A stretch of DNA of 51,196 nt from Candidatus Cryptobacteroides excrementipullorum (GCA_017695065.1 JADILZ010000045.1:1-51196); one strand, 5' to 3'. Counted from the stretch's first letter, positions 22,755-34,236 are shown. Program-made: numbers and translations. Notes: generated by a model from the sequence alone, not told the origin.

Positions 22755-24289
22755 TTGGCCTGGGCTACCAGATATACCAGCCTGTCCAGAAAAGATCTGA
22801 GACAGGCTGGTTTTCCGTAGTACCCGTTCACCATCACCGAGAACACTATGGTCTCTTCCCGGCTCCCCTCTGACGGGATGACGTATCCGCAGTAGCACTG
22901 TACTCCTGTCATCGAACCGCTTTTCATCCTTATCCTCGCCTTCACGTCGGACGGATACCGGCGCATCACGTAGAGCAGTGTACCCGGCCCTCCCGGCTGA
23001 GGGAGGCTCTCTGCGTAGAGGCCGAACGACGGCGAGTCCATCATGGCTGTCAGGAAGCTGCACATGAACTCCGGGGATATGCTGTTCATCCTCGAGAGTC
23101 CGCTCCCGTCCTCGGCCCTGCATCCAGATGTCTCTGCCCCGATCTCTTTCAACAGGCTGCTGAAGGCCACATGCGCGGCCCCGTAGCTGCCTTCCCCGCA
23201 GTATTCTCTCCCGAGGGTCTTGAATATGGTTTCAGCGTACATGTTGTTGCTTTCATGGTTTGTCTCTGAAACGATGGCTGACAGCTCCGGGGAAAATGTG
23301 GAGCCGAGTACCGTGAGGCTGTCCTGCGGGACTGCCTCTCCGGCCGGTACCCCGAATACATGTCCGAGATCGGCGGCCCCTCCGGTGCATCTTATCCCGG
23401 CTCCCGAGAGGTATTCCATGAAGTGCCATGCACAGGTATATGCCGGGAACTTGTTGCTTACCTGTTCCGTGCGTGGCCCCCTGTCTATGGCAAGTGTCCC
23501 TCTCATCTCGCCTACCGGGGCGAACGGGGAAGTGAAAAGGTACAGGGTGTTTCCTGTCCCGGGCTTGCCTGTGGTGCAGCTGAACCTGTATTCCATCCAT
23601 GGGGTCTGAGGGTATCCTACGCTGGCTTCCATCGGTTTGCCTGGGGTGTCCGAAGGCGTGAAGGTGATATTCTGCCTGTTCTCGTAGAAAGAAAGGCCGC
23701 TGACTCCTGTCCCGTAGTAGGTCCCGATGTCGTTCCACTGCCAGGAGTCTATTTCGGCCGCGTCGTCGAAGAACCTGCCGTCCCCGATGATCCTGCCTTC
23801 TATCCTGGATATCCCGGCCTTGTCGAGCATGGCCTTCCACCTGGCGAAGGTCTTTTCAGCCGTTTCCGCAATCCTGTTGCCCGATCCCAGGGTGGGGTCG
23901 CCTCCTCCCATTATGTAAAGGTCCCCGTGCAGGGTCCCTGACGAAATCTCTCCCGAGTATCCTATCCTGGTCTCAAAACGGTAGTCCGGCCCGAGTGCGT
24001 GCATGGCCAGCCCGGTTGTTATGCTTTTCATGGTAGATGCCGGAATGAGCATCTTCTGGCTGTTGAGGCAGGCTACCGTGTCCCCTGACACCTTTACGGC
24101 AAGGACGGCGGCTGTGGCCCCGCTGAACCATTCCTGGCTTTCTGTGTTCATCAGGTATTCCTGCGCCTGTGTCTGCGGATTTCCGTCCCGGCCGCTGGCA
24201 TGCATCTCCCGGGAGCCTGCCGCGGAAATGCTTGCGGAGGCAATGAGGATGCAGAGGTAATGCGGTGTAATTAAATTCATCGGATTCAC
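22751..24289 (-). CDS. dacB: D-alanyl-D-alanine carboxypeptidase/endopeptidase, PBP4 type
   Basis: A 512-residue class C penicillin-binding protein (peptidase S13 family) that trims peptidoglycan stem peptides in the periplasm. The N-terminal hydrophobic segment (LCILIASASISAAG) is a signal peptide. The start may be the ATG at 24289 or that at 24280. Catalytic motifs are present: SxxK as Ser85-Thr-Met-Lys88 in PASTMKS, SxN as SNN in ETNHESNNMYAE, and KSG in RMKSGSMTG. The insert between the first two motifs is typical of PBP4. It is convergent with the second permease and divergent from galE. Confidence 0.92.
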   Translation of the reverse strand: MNPMNLITPHYLCILIASASISAAGSREMHASGRDGNPQTQAQEYLMNTESQEWFSGATAAVLAVKVSGDTVACLNSQKMLIPASTMKSITTGLAMHALGPDYRFETRIGYSGEISSGTLHGDLYIMGGGDPTLGSGNRIAETAEKTFARWKAMLDKAGISRIEGRIIGDGRFFDDAAEIDSWQWNDIGTYYGTGVSGLSFYENRQNITFTPSDTPGKPMEASVGYPQTPWMEYRFSCTTGKPGTGNTLYLFTSPFAPVGEMRGTLAIDRGPRTEQVSNKFPAYTCAWHFMEYLSGAGIRCTGGAADLGHVFGVPAGEAVPQDSLTVLGSTFSPELSAIVSETNHESNNMYAETIFKTLGREYCGEGSYGAAHVAFSSLLKEIGAETSGCRAEDGSGLSRMNSISPEFMCSFLTAMMDSPSFGLYAESLPQPGGPGTLLYVMRRYPSDVKARIRMKSGSMTGVQCYCGYVIPSEGSREETIVFSVMVNGYYGKPACLRSFLDRLVYLVAQAN

Positions 24290-24299
24290 GTTTTTTTAT

Positions 24300-24307
24300 T
24301 AACTTTG
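24300..24307 (+). promoter_or_regulatory. Predicted -7 box of galE
   Basis: TAACTTTG matches TAnnTTTG, 57 bp before the galE start, in the 74-bp divergent gap with dacB. No clear -33 element is seen. Confidence 0.5.
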
Positions 24308-24363
24308 TCTGGTTTGCAGATAATGTGAAAATTAAGATTACAATTATAAATATTTTTTGAGTT

Positions 24364-25434
24364 ATGGCAAAACGTGTTTTGGTCTCAGGCGGAGCCGGCT
24401 ATATCGGCAGCCATGTCACTGTGGAGCTTATCCAGGCCGGTTATGAGGTTGTCGTGGCGGACAATATGTCCAACTGCGACCTTACCTGCTTTGAGGGCGT
24501 CAAGAAGATTACCGGACGGAATGACATCCCGTTCGAGAAGATCGACTGCTGCGACTATGAGTCCGTGAAGAAGCTCTTCTCCGAATTCTGTATCGACGCA
24601 GTTATCCATTTTGCTGCGTACAAGGCTGTGGGCGAGTCAGTTGCGGAGCCTGTCAAGTATTACAAGAACAACCTCGGCTCTTTCCTCAACATCCTTGATG
24701 CGGCCAAGGAGCACGGCGGGTGCAATGTCCTCTTCTCTTCTTCCGCCACTGTATATGGCGAGACGGACAAGCTGCCTGTCACCGAGCAGTCCGAACGCCA
24801 GCCTGCCACTTCACCATACGGGAACACAAAGCAGATATGCGAGGATATCCTCCGCGACACGGTAAAGGCCACTGCTGCATACGGCACTGAAGTGATGCCG
24901 GGACTGAACCGCCAGGGGCCTGTCAAAGGTATAGCGCTCAGATATTTCAACCCTATCGGAGCCCATCCTTCAGCCCTTATCGGGGAGCTTCCGCGCGGGG
25001 TTCCGAACAACCTTGTGCCTTACATTACCCAGACCGCTGCAGGAAAGCGCGAGTGCCTGAGCATCTTCGGCAACGACTATCCTACCCCGGACGGCACATG
25101 CCTGAGAGACTACATCGACATTGTGGATCTTGCCAAGGCCCATGTGGCTGCAGTGGCAAGGATGCTCGACGGGAAGATGGAGGCCGACTATGAAATATAC
25201 AACGTCGGTACGGGACGTCCTGTGTCTGTCCTTGAACTCGTTACGACCTTCGAGAAGGTGAACGGCCTGAAGCTCAACTACAAGTTCGCTCCGCGCCGTG
25301 CCGGAGACGTTACGGCTATCTGGGCTGACCCTACGCTTGCCGAGAAGAAGCTCGGCTGGAAGGCGGAACGAACCATCGACCAGACTCTCGAGTCTGCATG
25401 GAAATGGGAGTGCCATCTTAAAGAGAATGCCTGA
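24364..25434 (+). CDS. galE: UDP-glucose 4-epimerase
   Basis: A 356-residue short-chain dehydrogenase/reductase of the extended family that interconverts UDP-glucose and UDP-galactose. The NAD-binding GGAGYIGSH is at residues 9-17, the catalytic Ser lies in LFSSSATVYG and the YxxxK pair in SPYGNTKQ. The downstream KGIALRYFNPIGAHPSALIG and GTCLRDYIDIVDLAKAHV are hallmark GalE segments. The length is as expected. The next gene (radical SAM) follows after 20 bp. It provides galactosyl donors for surface glycans or a Leloir-pathway link. Confidence 0.95.
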   Translation: MAKRVLVSGGAGYIGSHVTVELIQAGYEVVVADNMSNCDLTCFEGVKKITGRNDIPFEKIDCCDYESVKKLFSEFCIDAVIHFAAYKAVGESVAEPVKYYKNNLGSFLNILDAAKEHGGCNVLFSSSATVYGETDKLPVTEQSERQPATSPYGNTKQICEDILRDTVKATAAYGTEVMPGLNRQGPVKGIALRYFNPIGAHPSALIGELPRGVPNNLVPYITQTAAGKRECLSIFGNDYPTPDGTCLRDYIDIVDLAKAHVAAVARMLDGKMEADYEIYNVGTGRPVSVLELVTTFEKVNGLKLNYKFAPRRAGDVTAIWADPTLAEKKLGWKAERTIDQTLESAWKWECHLKENA

Positions 25435-25454
25435 CGGCATCCGGGAGTAGAAAC

Positions 25455-26482
25455 ATGTTCGATTTTCCGGAAGGCAAGAGATACAGCTCCTTCGTGGGAT
25501 ATTTCCGGAAGACATACGGTGAACGCCTGCAGAAGATAGTCATCGATGCAGGCTTCACTTGTCCTAACAGGGACGGTACCGTTGGACGCGGAGGCTGCAC
25601 ATACTGTGACAACGCCGCATTCCACCCTGCCTACAGTTCTGCCGGGAAGCCCATCCATGACCAGATAGATGAGGGGATAGGTTTCCATAAGGTGAGATAT
25701 CGCAATGCATCTCATTATCTTGCCTATTTCCAGTCTTTTTCCAATACATACGCTCCGCTGGGGCGTTTGCGTGAACTTTATCTTGAAGCCCTTTCCCATC
25801 CACGGGTGGCCGGTATAGTGATAGGAACCAGGCCTGACTGTGTTGATGAGGCCAAACTTGACTGGCTGGCCTCCCTGGCTGAGGGCAGCGCCATGCCGGG
25901 GTGGAGCCGCGAGGTGGGTGGTGTGGTGCGCAAGGCCCCGATAGTCATCGTTGAATATGGCATAGAGTCCTGCTATGACAGCACCCTTGTCCGTATAAAC
26001 CGGGGACACGGTTTCGCCTGTGCCCGCAGGGCCGTGACCATGACAGCGGAGCGGGGCATCGGTACCGGGGCGCATTTCATCCTCGGCCTGCCGGGCGAGA
26101 CCAGGGAGATGATGCTGGAGGAGGCGGACATGATAAACGCCCTGCCTCTGCGCTCGGTGAAGTTCCATCAGCTCCAGATTGTCAGAGGAACCCGCATGGA
26201 GAAGGAATATGCATCCTGCCCGGAGGATTTCGTGAATTTCTCCCTGGAGGGATACATAGACTTTTTCGTGGACATGCTCGAGCGCCTGCGCCCTGACCTT
26301 TATATCGAGCGTTTCGCCGGCGAGGTCCCCCCGCGTTTCGTGAACGAGACCCCCTGGGGCCTTATCCGCAATGTGGAGCTGCTCCGCCTTCTCGATGCGC
26401 GTCTCGAGGAACGTCTCACCTGGCAGGGCCGCCTTGCCGGGATAGTCGCCGCAGACACCAATGACGCAATTAAAAATAATAA

Positions 26483-26492
<10 letters not shown>
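25455..26492 (+). CDS. TIGR01212/YhcC-family radical SAM protein
   Basis: A 345-residue radical SAM protein. The [4Fe-4S] cluster cysteines are Cys36, Cys48 and Cys51 (CPNRDGTVGRGGCTYC), a spacing wider than the usual CxxxCxxC and characteristic of the YhcC/Elp3-like family. Other family stretches are IGTRPDCVD, VEYGIESCYDSTL, and GTGAHFILGLPGETREMM. The precise substrate of this family is not settled as far as I know, though a role related to tRNA or small-molecule modification is often assumed. It sits between galE (20 bp) and guaB and may be co-transcribed with galE. Confidence 0.9.
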
Positions 26493-28004
<1,512 letters not shown>

Positions 28005-28015
28005 CCCGCGTCAGG

Positions 28016-28876
28016 ATGCGCAGGGTCGCTGAAATAGCCGTATCGGTGGGAATCGTCTTGCTGGCTTGTATGTCATGCAGGGCGATTTCATCTCTGGTGC
28101 ACGATGACCAGGTGGTGGCCAAGGTCGGCAGGTATTATCTGTACAAGAGTGAACTTGACAAGGTGATCCCTGAGTCGGCATCCCCGGAGGACAGCATGTC
28201 CCTGGCTCTCCAGTACATAAATGCGTGGGCCTCCGATGTGGTCTTCCTCGATGTTGCGGAGTCGCATCTTTCGAAAGAGGACAAGGATGTCACACGTGAG
28301 CTGGAGGAGTACAGGCGTTCACTCCTGAAATACAAGTATGAGCAGAAATATGTGAACGAGCGGCTGGATACGGCAGTGACTGAAAGTGAGATAACCAGGT
28401 ATTACGAGGCGTGGCCGGAGCAGTTTGTGCTTGACGTGCCGATCGTGAAGGCGAGATATATGAGGATTTCGGCTGACTCGCCGAACCTTGCGCTCATAAA
28501 GAAGAAGATGGCATCCACTGTGGTGGATGACCTGGTCGAGGCTGACAGCCTCGCATATTTCTCGGCGGACACATACACCGACTATTCCGGCAAATGGATT
28601 ACGGTAGTGATGCTGGCGAGGAACTTCGGTGTCGATTACGGTACTCTGATGTCCAGGATGGACAGGTCGATGGTGGAGATGAAGGACAACTCGGGGAAGC
28701 TCAATGTCGCCTACATTGAGGATTATATCGCGGCCGGGGAGACTGCTCCCCTGGAATATTGCCGTGACCGGATACGGGATATAATCATCAGTGTAAGAAA
28801 ACAGACGCTGATCAACGAATTGGAACGGGACTTGCTGGAAGATGCGCGCTCCAAGGGAAAGTTTGAGATTTTATAA
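28016..28876 (+). CDS. SurA-N-like periplasmic chaperone lipoprotein without PPIase domain
   Basis: A 286-residue predicted lipoprotein (MRRVAEIAVSVGIVLLACMSC, lipobox ACMSC). The mature part begins QVVAKVGRYYLYKSELDKVIP, resembling the start of SurA/PpiD-type chaperone domains, followed by a helix-rich body and the ESEITRYYEAWPEQF stretch that precedes parvulin domains in relatives. No recognisable rotamase domain follows. It lies between guaB and surA with gaps of 11 and 18 bp, so it probably works in outer-membrane protein folding with SurA. Naming it a peptidyl-prolyl isomerase would overstate the evidence. Confidence 0.75.
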   Translation: MRRVAEIAVSVGIVLLACMSCRAISSLVHDDQVVAKVGRYYLYKSELDKVIPESASPEDSMSLALQYINAWASDVVFLDVAESHLSKEDKDVTRELEEYRRSLLKYKYEQKYVNERLDTAVTESEITRYYEAWPEQFVLDVPIVKARYMRISADSPNLALIKKKMASTVVDDLVEADSLAYFSADTYTDYSGKWITVVMLARNFGVDYGTLMSRMDRSMVEMKDNSGKLNVAYIEDYIAAGETAPLEYCRDRIRDIIISVRKQTLINELERDLLEDARSKGKFEIL

Positions 28877-28894
28877 GTAAAAATTCGCGTTGAA

Positions 28895-30286
28895 ATGAGA
28901 TTATTTTTGAAGGCTGCCACAGCACTTCTTTTTTCGGGTGCCTCATGCCTCGCATTCGGGCAGAAGTATCCTGACGGGATCGTGGACAAGACCATAGCCG
29001 TGGTCGGGAACGAGATGATAACGATTTCTCAGCTCGAGGAGGAGGTCCAGATGATGATAGCGCAGGGCTATCCATCGGAACGGTGCGAGCTTCTGGAGAA
29101 CATGATGGTCTCCAAGCTGTTCCTTATGCAGGCGCGCCTGGATTCACTGGAAGTGAACAACGATATCGTCGAAGGTGAACTCCGTAACAGGATAGACCAG
29201 TTCCGCACCTATTTCGGCGGGGATGAAGGTGTGGAGAAGCAGTTCGGCAAGCCGATGTACAAGCTGCGCCAGGAGTGGCGCCAGGCCTTCCAGGACCAGA
29301 GCCTCACCCAGACGATGCAGCAGAATATCATGGCTGATATCCCGGAGGTCACTCCGCATGATGTGAAAGAGTATCTGAAAGAGACCGATCCTGAGGATCT
29401 TCCGATGGTCCCGATCAAGTACCAGCTCAGCCAGATATGCATCTATCCGGACAGGGAGGCAGCGAATACGGCCGTGAAGGAAAGGCTCCTTGCTATCAGG
29501 GAAAGGATCATCAACGGGGAGAAATTCTCGACCCTGGCTCGTATCTATTCCCAGGACCCTGGAAGCTCCAGGAAGGGGGGCGAACTCGGAATGGCCTCGA
29601 AATCAATATTCTGGCCGGCGTTCTCTGATGCAGCCATGGCCCTCAAGCCGGGCGTGGTATCCCAGATTGTCGAGACACCGGACGGATTCCATATCATAGA
29701 GGTGCTTGAAAAGAAAGGCGACATGTTCAACGCCCGTCATATCCTTCTCAAGCCGGAGTACACGGCGGCCGACCAGGAAAAGGCCTTCCATGTGCTTGAC
29801 AGCCTGAAGACAGCCATGGCCAACGGTGCTGTGACATTTGACATGGCTGCCAGGTTCTATTCCGAGGACCCTGCCACACGTACAAACGGCGGCCAGATGG
29901 CCGACCCGTCCACAGGGTCTTCCTATTTCGAGATAGACCAGCTCAAGCCTCAGGATTACCAGGCCATAAAGGACCTGAAGGAGGGTGAGATTTCAGATCC
30001 CGTGGAGTCCCTTGACAATGAGGGCCGCAGCGGGAACACTGTGTACAAGATAATAAAGGTTGACAAGATTCTTCCGGCCCATACCGCTTCTTTCGAGAAT
30101 GACTACAACCTGCTGTCTGAACAGGTGAGACAGGAGGCTTCAATGAAAGCGGTGGACGATTTTGTGAATTCCAAACTCAAGACGACATATATTATCATAG
30201 ACCCTCTTTTCAAGGACTGCGACTTTCAACGGGACGGATGGTACGATAAAATAAGGGAGAGAGAGCAGATTACCGTTGATGAATAG
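28895..30286 (+). CDS. surA: Periplasmic chaperone/peptidyl-prolyl isomerase SurA
   Basis: A 463-residue exported protein (signal peptide MRLFLKAATALLFSGASCLA, cleavage near AFGQ). It has a SurA N-terminal chaperone domain (IVDKTIAVVGNEMITISQLE onward, about 25-165) and two parvulin rotamase domains: the first about 170-275 (RIYSQDPGSSRKGGELGM...), the second about 280-390 (MAARFYSEDPATRTNGGQM). This is the expected SurA arrangement. It assists folding of outer-membrane barrels such as the SusC proteins and LptD. It is followed after 14 bp by the OstA-like gene, in keeping with a joint role in envelope biogenesis. Confidence 0.93.
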   Translation: MRLFLKAATALLFSGASCLAFGQKYPDGIVDKTIAVVGNEMITISQLEEEVQMMIAQGYPSERCELLENMMVSKLFLMQARLDSLEVNNDIVEGELRNRIDQFRTYFGGDEGVEKQFGKPMYKLRQEWRQAFQDQSLTQTMQQNIMADIPEVTPHDVKEYLKETDPEDLPMVPIKYQLSQICIYPDREAANTAVKERLLAIRERIINGEKFSTLARIYSQDPGSSRKGGELGMASKSIFWPAFSDAAMALKPGVVSQIVETPDGFHIIEVLEKKGDMFNARHILLKPEYTAADQEKAFHVLDSLKTAMANGAVTFDMAARFYSEDPATRTNGGQMADPSTGSSYFEIDQLKPQDYQAIKDLKEGEISDPVESLDNEGRSGNTVYKIIKVDKILPAHTASFENDYNLLSEQVRQEASMKAVDDFVNSKLKTTYIIIDPLFKDCDFQRDGWYDKIREREQITVDE

Positions 30287-30300
30287 CCGGCAGCGTTCTT

Positions 30301-33090
30301 ATGGAGTTTGTGAAAAGGCTGATATATTGCATTGTTTTTCTTCTGCTTCCGTTTTCCGCATATGCACAGCAGGAAAAGGAGGAGCCGGAGGACAGCATAG
30401 TCACACTCATAAGTTCCCAGACAGCACAGCTTCTCGAGATTGACGGACAGGACATAAGGAAAGTGGTCGGCAATCCGGCCAGGTTTCTCCACAACAACAC
30501 TTATCTGCTCTGCGATACCGCCCTGTGGAATGTCGATACCGGCATAATAGATGCCATCGGGAACGTGCAGATTATCCAGAATGATACGGAGCTGAACAGT
30601 GACAGGATGGTATATTACATAGACAGGGACCTGGCTGAGTTCCGCGGCAGTGTGGTCCAGCTCCGTGACAAGGACAACAACATCCTCAGGACCAGGAACC
30701 TGGACTACAATACCAAGGACAGTGTGGCCGTGTTCCGTAACGGTGGCTCCATGAAGGACAAGGACGGACAGATAATCGAGAGCATCACCGGGATGTACGA
30801 GTCCAAGATCAAGCTCTTCACATTCACGGAAGATGTCAACATGTTCACCGATTCCATTTTCGTCAAGACATCACTTCTGAAGTATGAATCTGACAGGAAC
30901 CTGGCCACTTTCGGAGCCGGGACAGACGCATGGAAGGACAAGAACATGCTGTCTGCAGATGCCGGATGGTATGACAGGGGCCGTGAGGTGTTCTTTTTCA
31001 GGAGGAATGTGCATGTGATGTCCGATGTCCAGGAAGGCTGGAGCGATTCGCTGTATTTTTACAGGAACACCATGGATGTGGATATGCTCGGTAATGCCCA
31101 GGTGACTGATACCACCAGGAATGTCTCGGGGGTCGCAGGAAAGATTTCCTATATCGATTCCCTTTCGGAGGTGACAATGACCAGAAAGCCGGCGGTGATA
31201 GCCGAGACTGAAGAGGAGACCGGGCGCGACACTGTCTATTTCGGGGCCGATACCCTCATTTATTATACCGTCAGGATGTGTGACATAGACACGGTGCTGG
31301 TGAATGAAGCGGCCAAGAGGCTTGCTGCAATGGATGTGGACCCCGTGTCAGAGTTCAGGCGCAAGGCAGCCGCGGAGGCAGCCAAAGCCGCCGAGGAAGC
31401 GGCGAAGAATGATCCTAACAGGCCTCCTGCCAAGCCGGGCGCCCAGAAGTCAGGCACTTCCGCAGCTGCTCCGGAAAAAAAGGAAGAGAAGCCTGCCGCT
31501 GCACCTGCCCCTGCGACGCCTTCTCCTGCAGTTCAGAAAGATACGGTTGCAGCCGCTCCAGCTGCTGCAGATTCCTCTTCGGTGTCCGTCCCGCCTGGCC
31601 CTTTGGCTGCGGCAGCGGACTCTGTATCAGTGACTCCAGACTCCACCATGACTGTGCCGGCAGTCCAGGACGTGGCACCGGCTGACTCGACCACGGAGGT
31701 CGCCGCCCCGGTCACGGTGGCGGCTGACACCCTATCGGCGGACGGAGGAATCGTCGCTGCGGCAGATTCGGTGGCGATGCCTGAGCCGGATACCACCAAG
31801 ATAGGGTTTGTGAAGGCCGTCAGGAATGTGAAGATTTACAGGAAGACCATGCAGATAACCTGCGACTCCCTTGAATACTGCGACCTGGATTCGATAGCGC
31901 GGCTTTTCAAGCAGCCGTTCATCTGGAATGAAGTCACGCAGCAGTATGTGGCTGACAGTGTGTTCGCTCTTGTGCGCGGCAGCAGGATGGAGAAGGTGAG
32001 CCTTATGTCCAATGCATTCGTACACAACCAGGAAGACAGCATCCACTATGACCAGATCCGCAGCACAGAGATGATGGCGTATTTCGATGAGAATTCGCAG
32101 CTCAGGCGGTTCGATGCCCTCGGTGGTGCATCCGCGCTGTTCTATCTGGAGGAAAACGATGCCCTCGCCACTGTAAACAAGAAGGATTCAAAGATGCTGT
32201 CCGCCATATTCGTAGATGGCTCGATAAACAGGATATACTATTTCGATACGGCCAAGAGCGACGCTTATCCTGTGGCACAGATGACGGCTGAAGACCAGAT
32301 GCTCAAAGGATTCTGCTGGCAGCCGGAGAAAAGGCCGGCCGACAGGTACGCGGTGACTCCAATGGAGCTCAGGACGACCCAGAGACCTTACTATTCTTCA
32401 AGGCCGAGGGCCAGGTTCGTACAGACTGGAATTTATTTCCCGGGATATATAGACGACATCTATACGCAGATAGAGGCCCGTGACTCTCTGAACCGAGTCC
32501 GTGATAGGGAGAGGCGCATCATGGAACAGGACCGGGAACGTCGTGAACAGTTCATAAAGGATTCACTTGCAATCGCAAAGCTTGATTCCATTGCCGTCGC
32601 CGACTCGGTGGCTCTCGCCGACAGCCTGGCAATTGTCGCTGACTCCCTTGCTGTCGCAGATTCCATAGCGGTTGCCGACTCGATCAGGCAGGCGGCGATT
32701 GCGGATTCGCTCGCTTCTGTTGTCCCGACCAAGGCCCAGTTGAAGGAACAGGCCAGGAAGGAGCGTGAGGAGAAGAAGGCTGCACGCCTTGCCGAAAAAG
32801 AAAAACGGTGGGCAGACAAGGACCAGGCCGATGCAGACAAGGCCAAGGCCAAGGAAGAGAAAAAGAAGGAAAAGCTGCGGTCCCGCAAGCTCAAGATGCT
32901 CATTGCGGCACATGAAGAGGCTATGAGGGATTCGGCCCGGCTCGAAAAGTACAAGGAGAAATATCTCCTGAAGGCGGAGAAAAAGAAGGCAAGGGAAGAA
33001 AAGAGGGCTGCACGCAGGAAAATCAAACCGGGCCCTCCTCCGGAAAGCGGGGAGGCCGTTTTACCAGAAAAGAATGAAGAGGAATTATAG
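30301..33090 (+). CDS. OstA/LptA-domain protein with low-complexity linker and charged tail
   Basis: A 929-residue exported protein (signal peptide ending near SAYAQQ). The first 340 residues and a segment at about 500-680 contain OstA/LptA-like beta-jellyroll repeats (GNVQIIQNDTELNSDRMVYY; VRNVKIYRKTMQITCDSLEY), the family that carries lipopolysaccharide across the periplasm. Between them is a disordered Ala/Pro-rich linker (about 350-500). The C-terminal 210 residues hold short A-D-S repeats (VADSVALADSLAIVADSLA) followed by a Lys/Glu-rich helix. There is no large LptD barrel. Bacteroidetes often carry such OstA-like proteins beside surA. Its 3' end overlaps bioB by 17 bp. Confidence 0.85.
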   Translation: MEFVKRLIYCIVFLLLPFSAYAQQEKEEPEDSIVTLISSQTAQLLEIDGQDIRKVVGNPARFLHNNTYLLCDTALWNVDTGIIDAIGNVQIIQNDTELNSDRMVYYIDRDLAEFRGSVVQLRDKDNNILRTRNLDYNTKDSVAVFRNGGSMKDKDGQIIESITGMYESKIKLFTFTEDVNMFTDSIFVKTSLLKYESDRNLATFGAGTDAWKDKNMLSADAGWYDRGREVFFFRRNVHVMSDVQEGWSDSLYFYRNTMDVDMLGNAQVTDTTRNVSGVAGKISYIDSLSEVTMTRKPAVIAETEEETGRDTVYFGADTLIYYTVRMCDIDTVLVNEAAKRLAAMDVDPVSEFRRKAAAEAAKAAEEAAKNDPNRPPAKPGAQKSGTSAAAPEKKEEKPAAAPAPATPSPAVQKDTVAAAPAAADSSSVSVPPGPLAAAADSVSVTPDSTMTVPAVQDVAPADSTTEVAAPVTVAADTLSADGGIVAAADSVAMPEPDTTKIGFVKAVRNVKIYRKTMQITCDSLEYCDLDSIARLFKQPFIWNEVTQQYVADSVFALVRGSRMEKVSLMSNAFVHNQEDSIHYDQIRSTEMMAYFDENSQLRRFDALGGASALFYLEENDALATVNKKDSKMLSAIFVDGSINRIYYFDTAKSDAYPVAQMTAEDQMLKGFCWQPEKRPADRYAVTPMELRTTQRPYYSSRPRARFVQTGIYFPGYIDDIYTQIEARDSLNRVRDRERRIMEQDRERREQFIKDSLAIAKLDSIAVADSVALADSLAIVADSLAVADSIAVADSIRQAAIADSLASVVPTKAQLKEQARKEREEKKAARLAEKEKRWADKDQADADKAKAKEEKKKEKLRSRKLKMLIAAHEEAMRDSARLEKYKEKYLLKAEKKKAREEKRAARRKIKPGPPPESGEAVLPEKNEEEL

Positions 33091-34189
33091 AAAACTGTTT
33101 TCAAAGAAGTCATTGCGCTTCCGCAGATGGGGGCACAAGTCCTATTCTGCATTCTGTAGCATAGGGCGTCATGTGACGATAGGCCGGGTCAGCAAAGGCA
33201 TTGCCGATGCCTCTTTGAAAAAGTCCGGAGTGCCGGACGAAGCTTTTGTCGAGAGGATTGTCCGTATGGGAGGCCTGGACAGAGATGAGGCCGAGTATCT
33301 TGCGGATACGGTGCCGTTGGACCGGCTTGTGGCGGTGGCCTCTGCTGTGACCGGGAAGTGTGCCTCCCGGCAATTCGATACATGTTCCATCATAAACGCC
33401 AAGTCCGGACGTTGTCCGGAAGACTGCAAGTGGTGCGCCCAGTCCGCACATTATCGGACTGAAGCGTCTGAATATCCGCTACTTGACAGGGACAGCATCC
33501 TGAAAGCCGCCCTGGACTGCCACGGGAAGGGAATCCGCAGATTCTCCATAGTCACCAGCGGAAGACGGCTCACCGGAAAGGAAGTGGATGCGATATGCGG
33601 CATAGCGGAGCATATCCGCAAGCACTGCAGTATCAGCCTGTGCCTGTCTGCAGGCCTTCTCGGCAGGGATGATCTGGTGCGCCTTCATGGGGCCGGGGTA
33701 TCCAGATATCACTGTAACCTTGAAACAGCCCCGTCTTATTTCGGGCAGCTCTGCTCGACTCATACCCAGGAAGAGAAAATCAGTACTCTCCGTGATGCCA
33801 GGTCTGCAGGAATGGAAATCTGCAGCGGCGGAATCATCGGTATGGGTGAGACTATGTCCCAGCGTATCGAGCTGGCTTTCACTCTGAAAGAGCTCGGTGT
33901 GGGATCTGTGCCCATTAATATTCTTTCTCCTGTCCATGGGACACCTCTCGGGACCATGCCTCTTATCCCTGAGGATGAAGTGGTCCGTACTGTAGCCATT
34001 TTCCGCCTTGTTATGCCTTCGGCGTTCCTCCGTTTTGCAGGTGGCCGTGCGAGGCTTTCTGAAAAAGCCCTCATGGATGCTTTCAGGGCCGGCATCAACT
34101 CTGCCATAATAGGGGACATGCTGACAACTACCGGTTCTGACATCGCCACGGACAAGGCCAGGATACTTGCTTCCGGCTATACATTGTAG
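33074..34189 (+). CDS. bioB: Biotin synthase with unusual N-terminal extension
   Basis: A 371-residue radical SAM enzyme inserting sulfur into dethiobiotin. The SAM cluster cysteines are Cys114, Cys118 and Cys121 ([11 protein letters not shown]). Other BioB signatures are [40 protein letters not shown] and the Arg of LRFAGGRA that ligates the [2Fe-2S] cluster. E. coli BioB has its first cluster Cys near residue 53, so this frame carries about 50-60 extra residues. That part ([20 protein letters not shown], then [19 protein letters not shown]) is basic and aromatic and does not look like a radical SAM domain. Core BioB seems to begin near [10 protein letters not shown], where a GTG codon (33227-33229) is an alternative start. 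The ATG at 33074 lies inside the end of the preceding gene. Confidence 0.92.
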   Translation: MKRNYRKLFSKKSLRFRRWGHKSYSAFCSIGRHVTIGRVSKGIADASLKKSGVPDEAFVERIVRMGGLDRDEAEYLADTVPLDRLVAVASAVTGKCASRQFDTCSIINAKSGRCPEDCKWCAQSAHYRTEASEYPLLDRDSILKAALDCHGKGIRRFSIVTSGRRLTGKEVDAICGIAEHIRKHCSISLCLSAGLLGRDDLVRLHGAGVSRYHCNLETAPSYFGQLCSTHTQEEKISTLRDARSAGMEICSGGIIGMGETMSQRIELAFTLKELGVGSVPINILSPVHGTPLGTMPLIPEDEVVRTVAIFRLVMPSAFLRFAGGRARLSEKALMDAFRAGINSAIIGDMLTTTGSDIATDKARILASGYTL

Positions 34190-34201
34190 CCTGCTATCCC
34201 A

Positions 34202-34220
34202 TTCGTCGAACTGACGTTGA
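34202..34220 (+). repeat. Solo copy of the repeat terminal motif before bioA
   Basis: TTCGTCGAACTGACGTTGA matches the end of the composite repeats (146-164, 37089-37107) at 18 of 19 positions. It lies in the 47-bp gap between bioB and bioA, 16 bp before the bioA start. Inside it CGTC and GACG can pair around a 5-nt loop. Confidence 0.8.
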
Positions 34221-34236
34221 AATATTAACTGAATTT

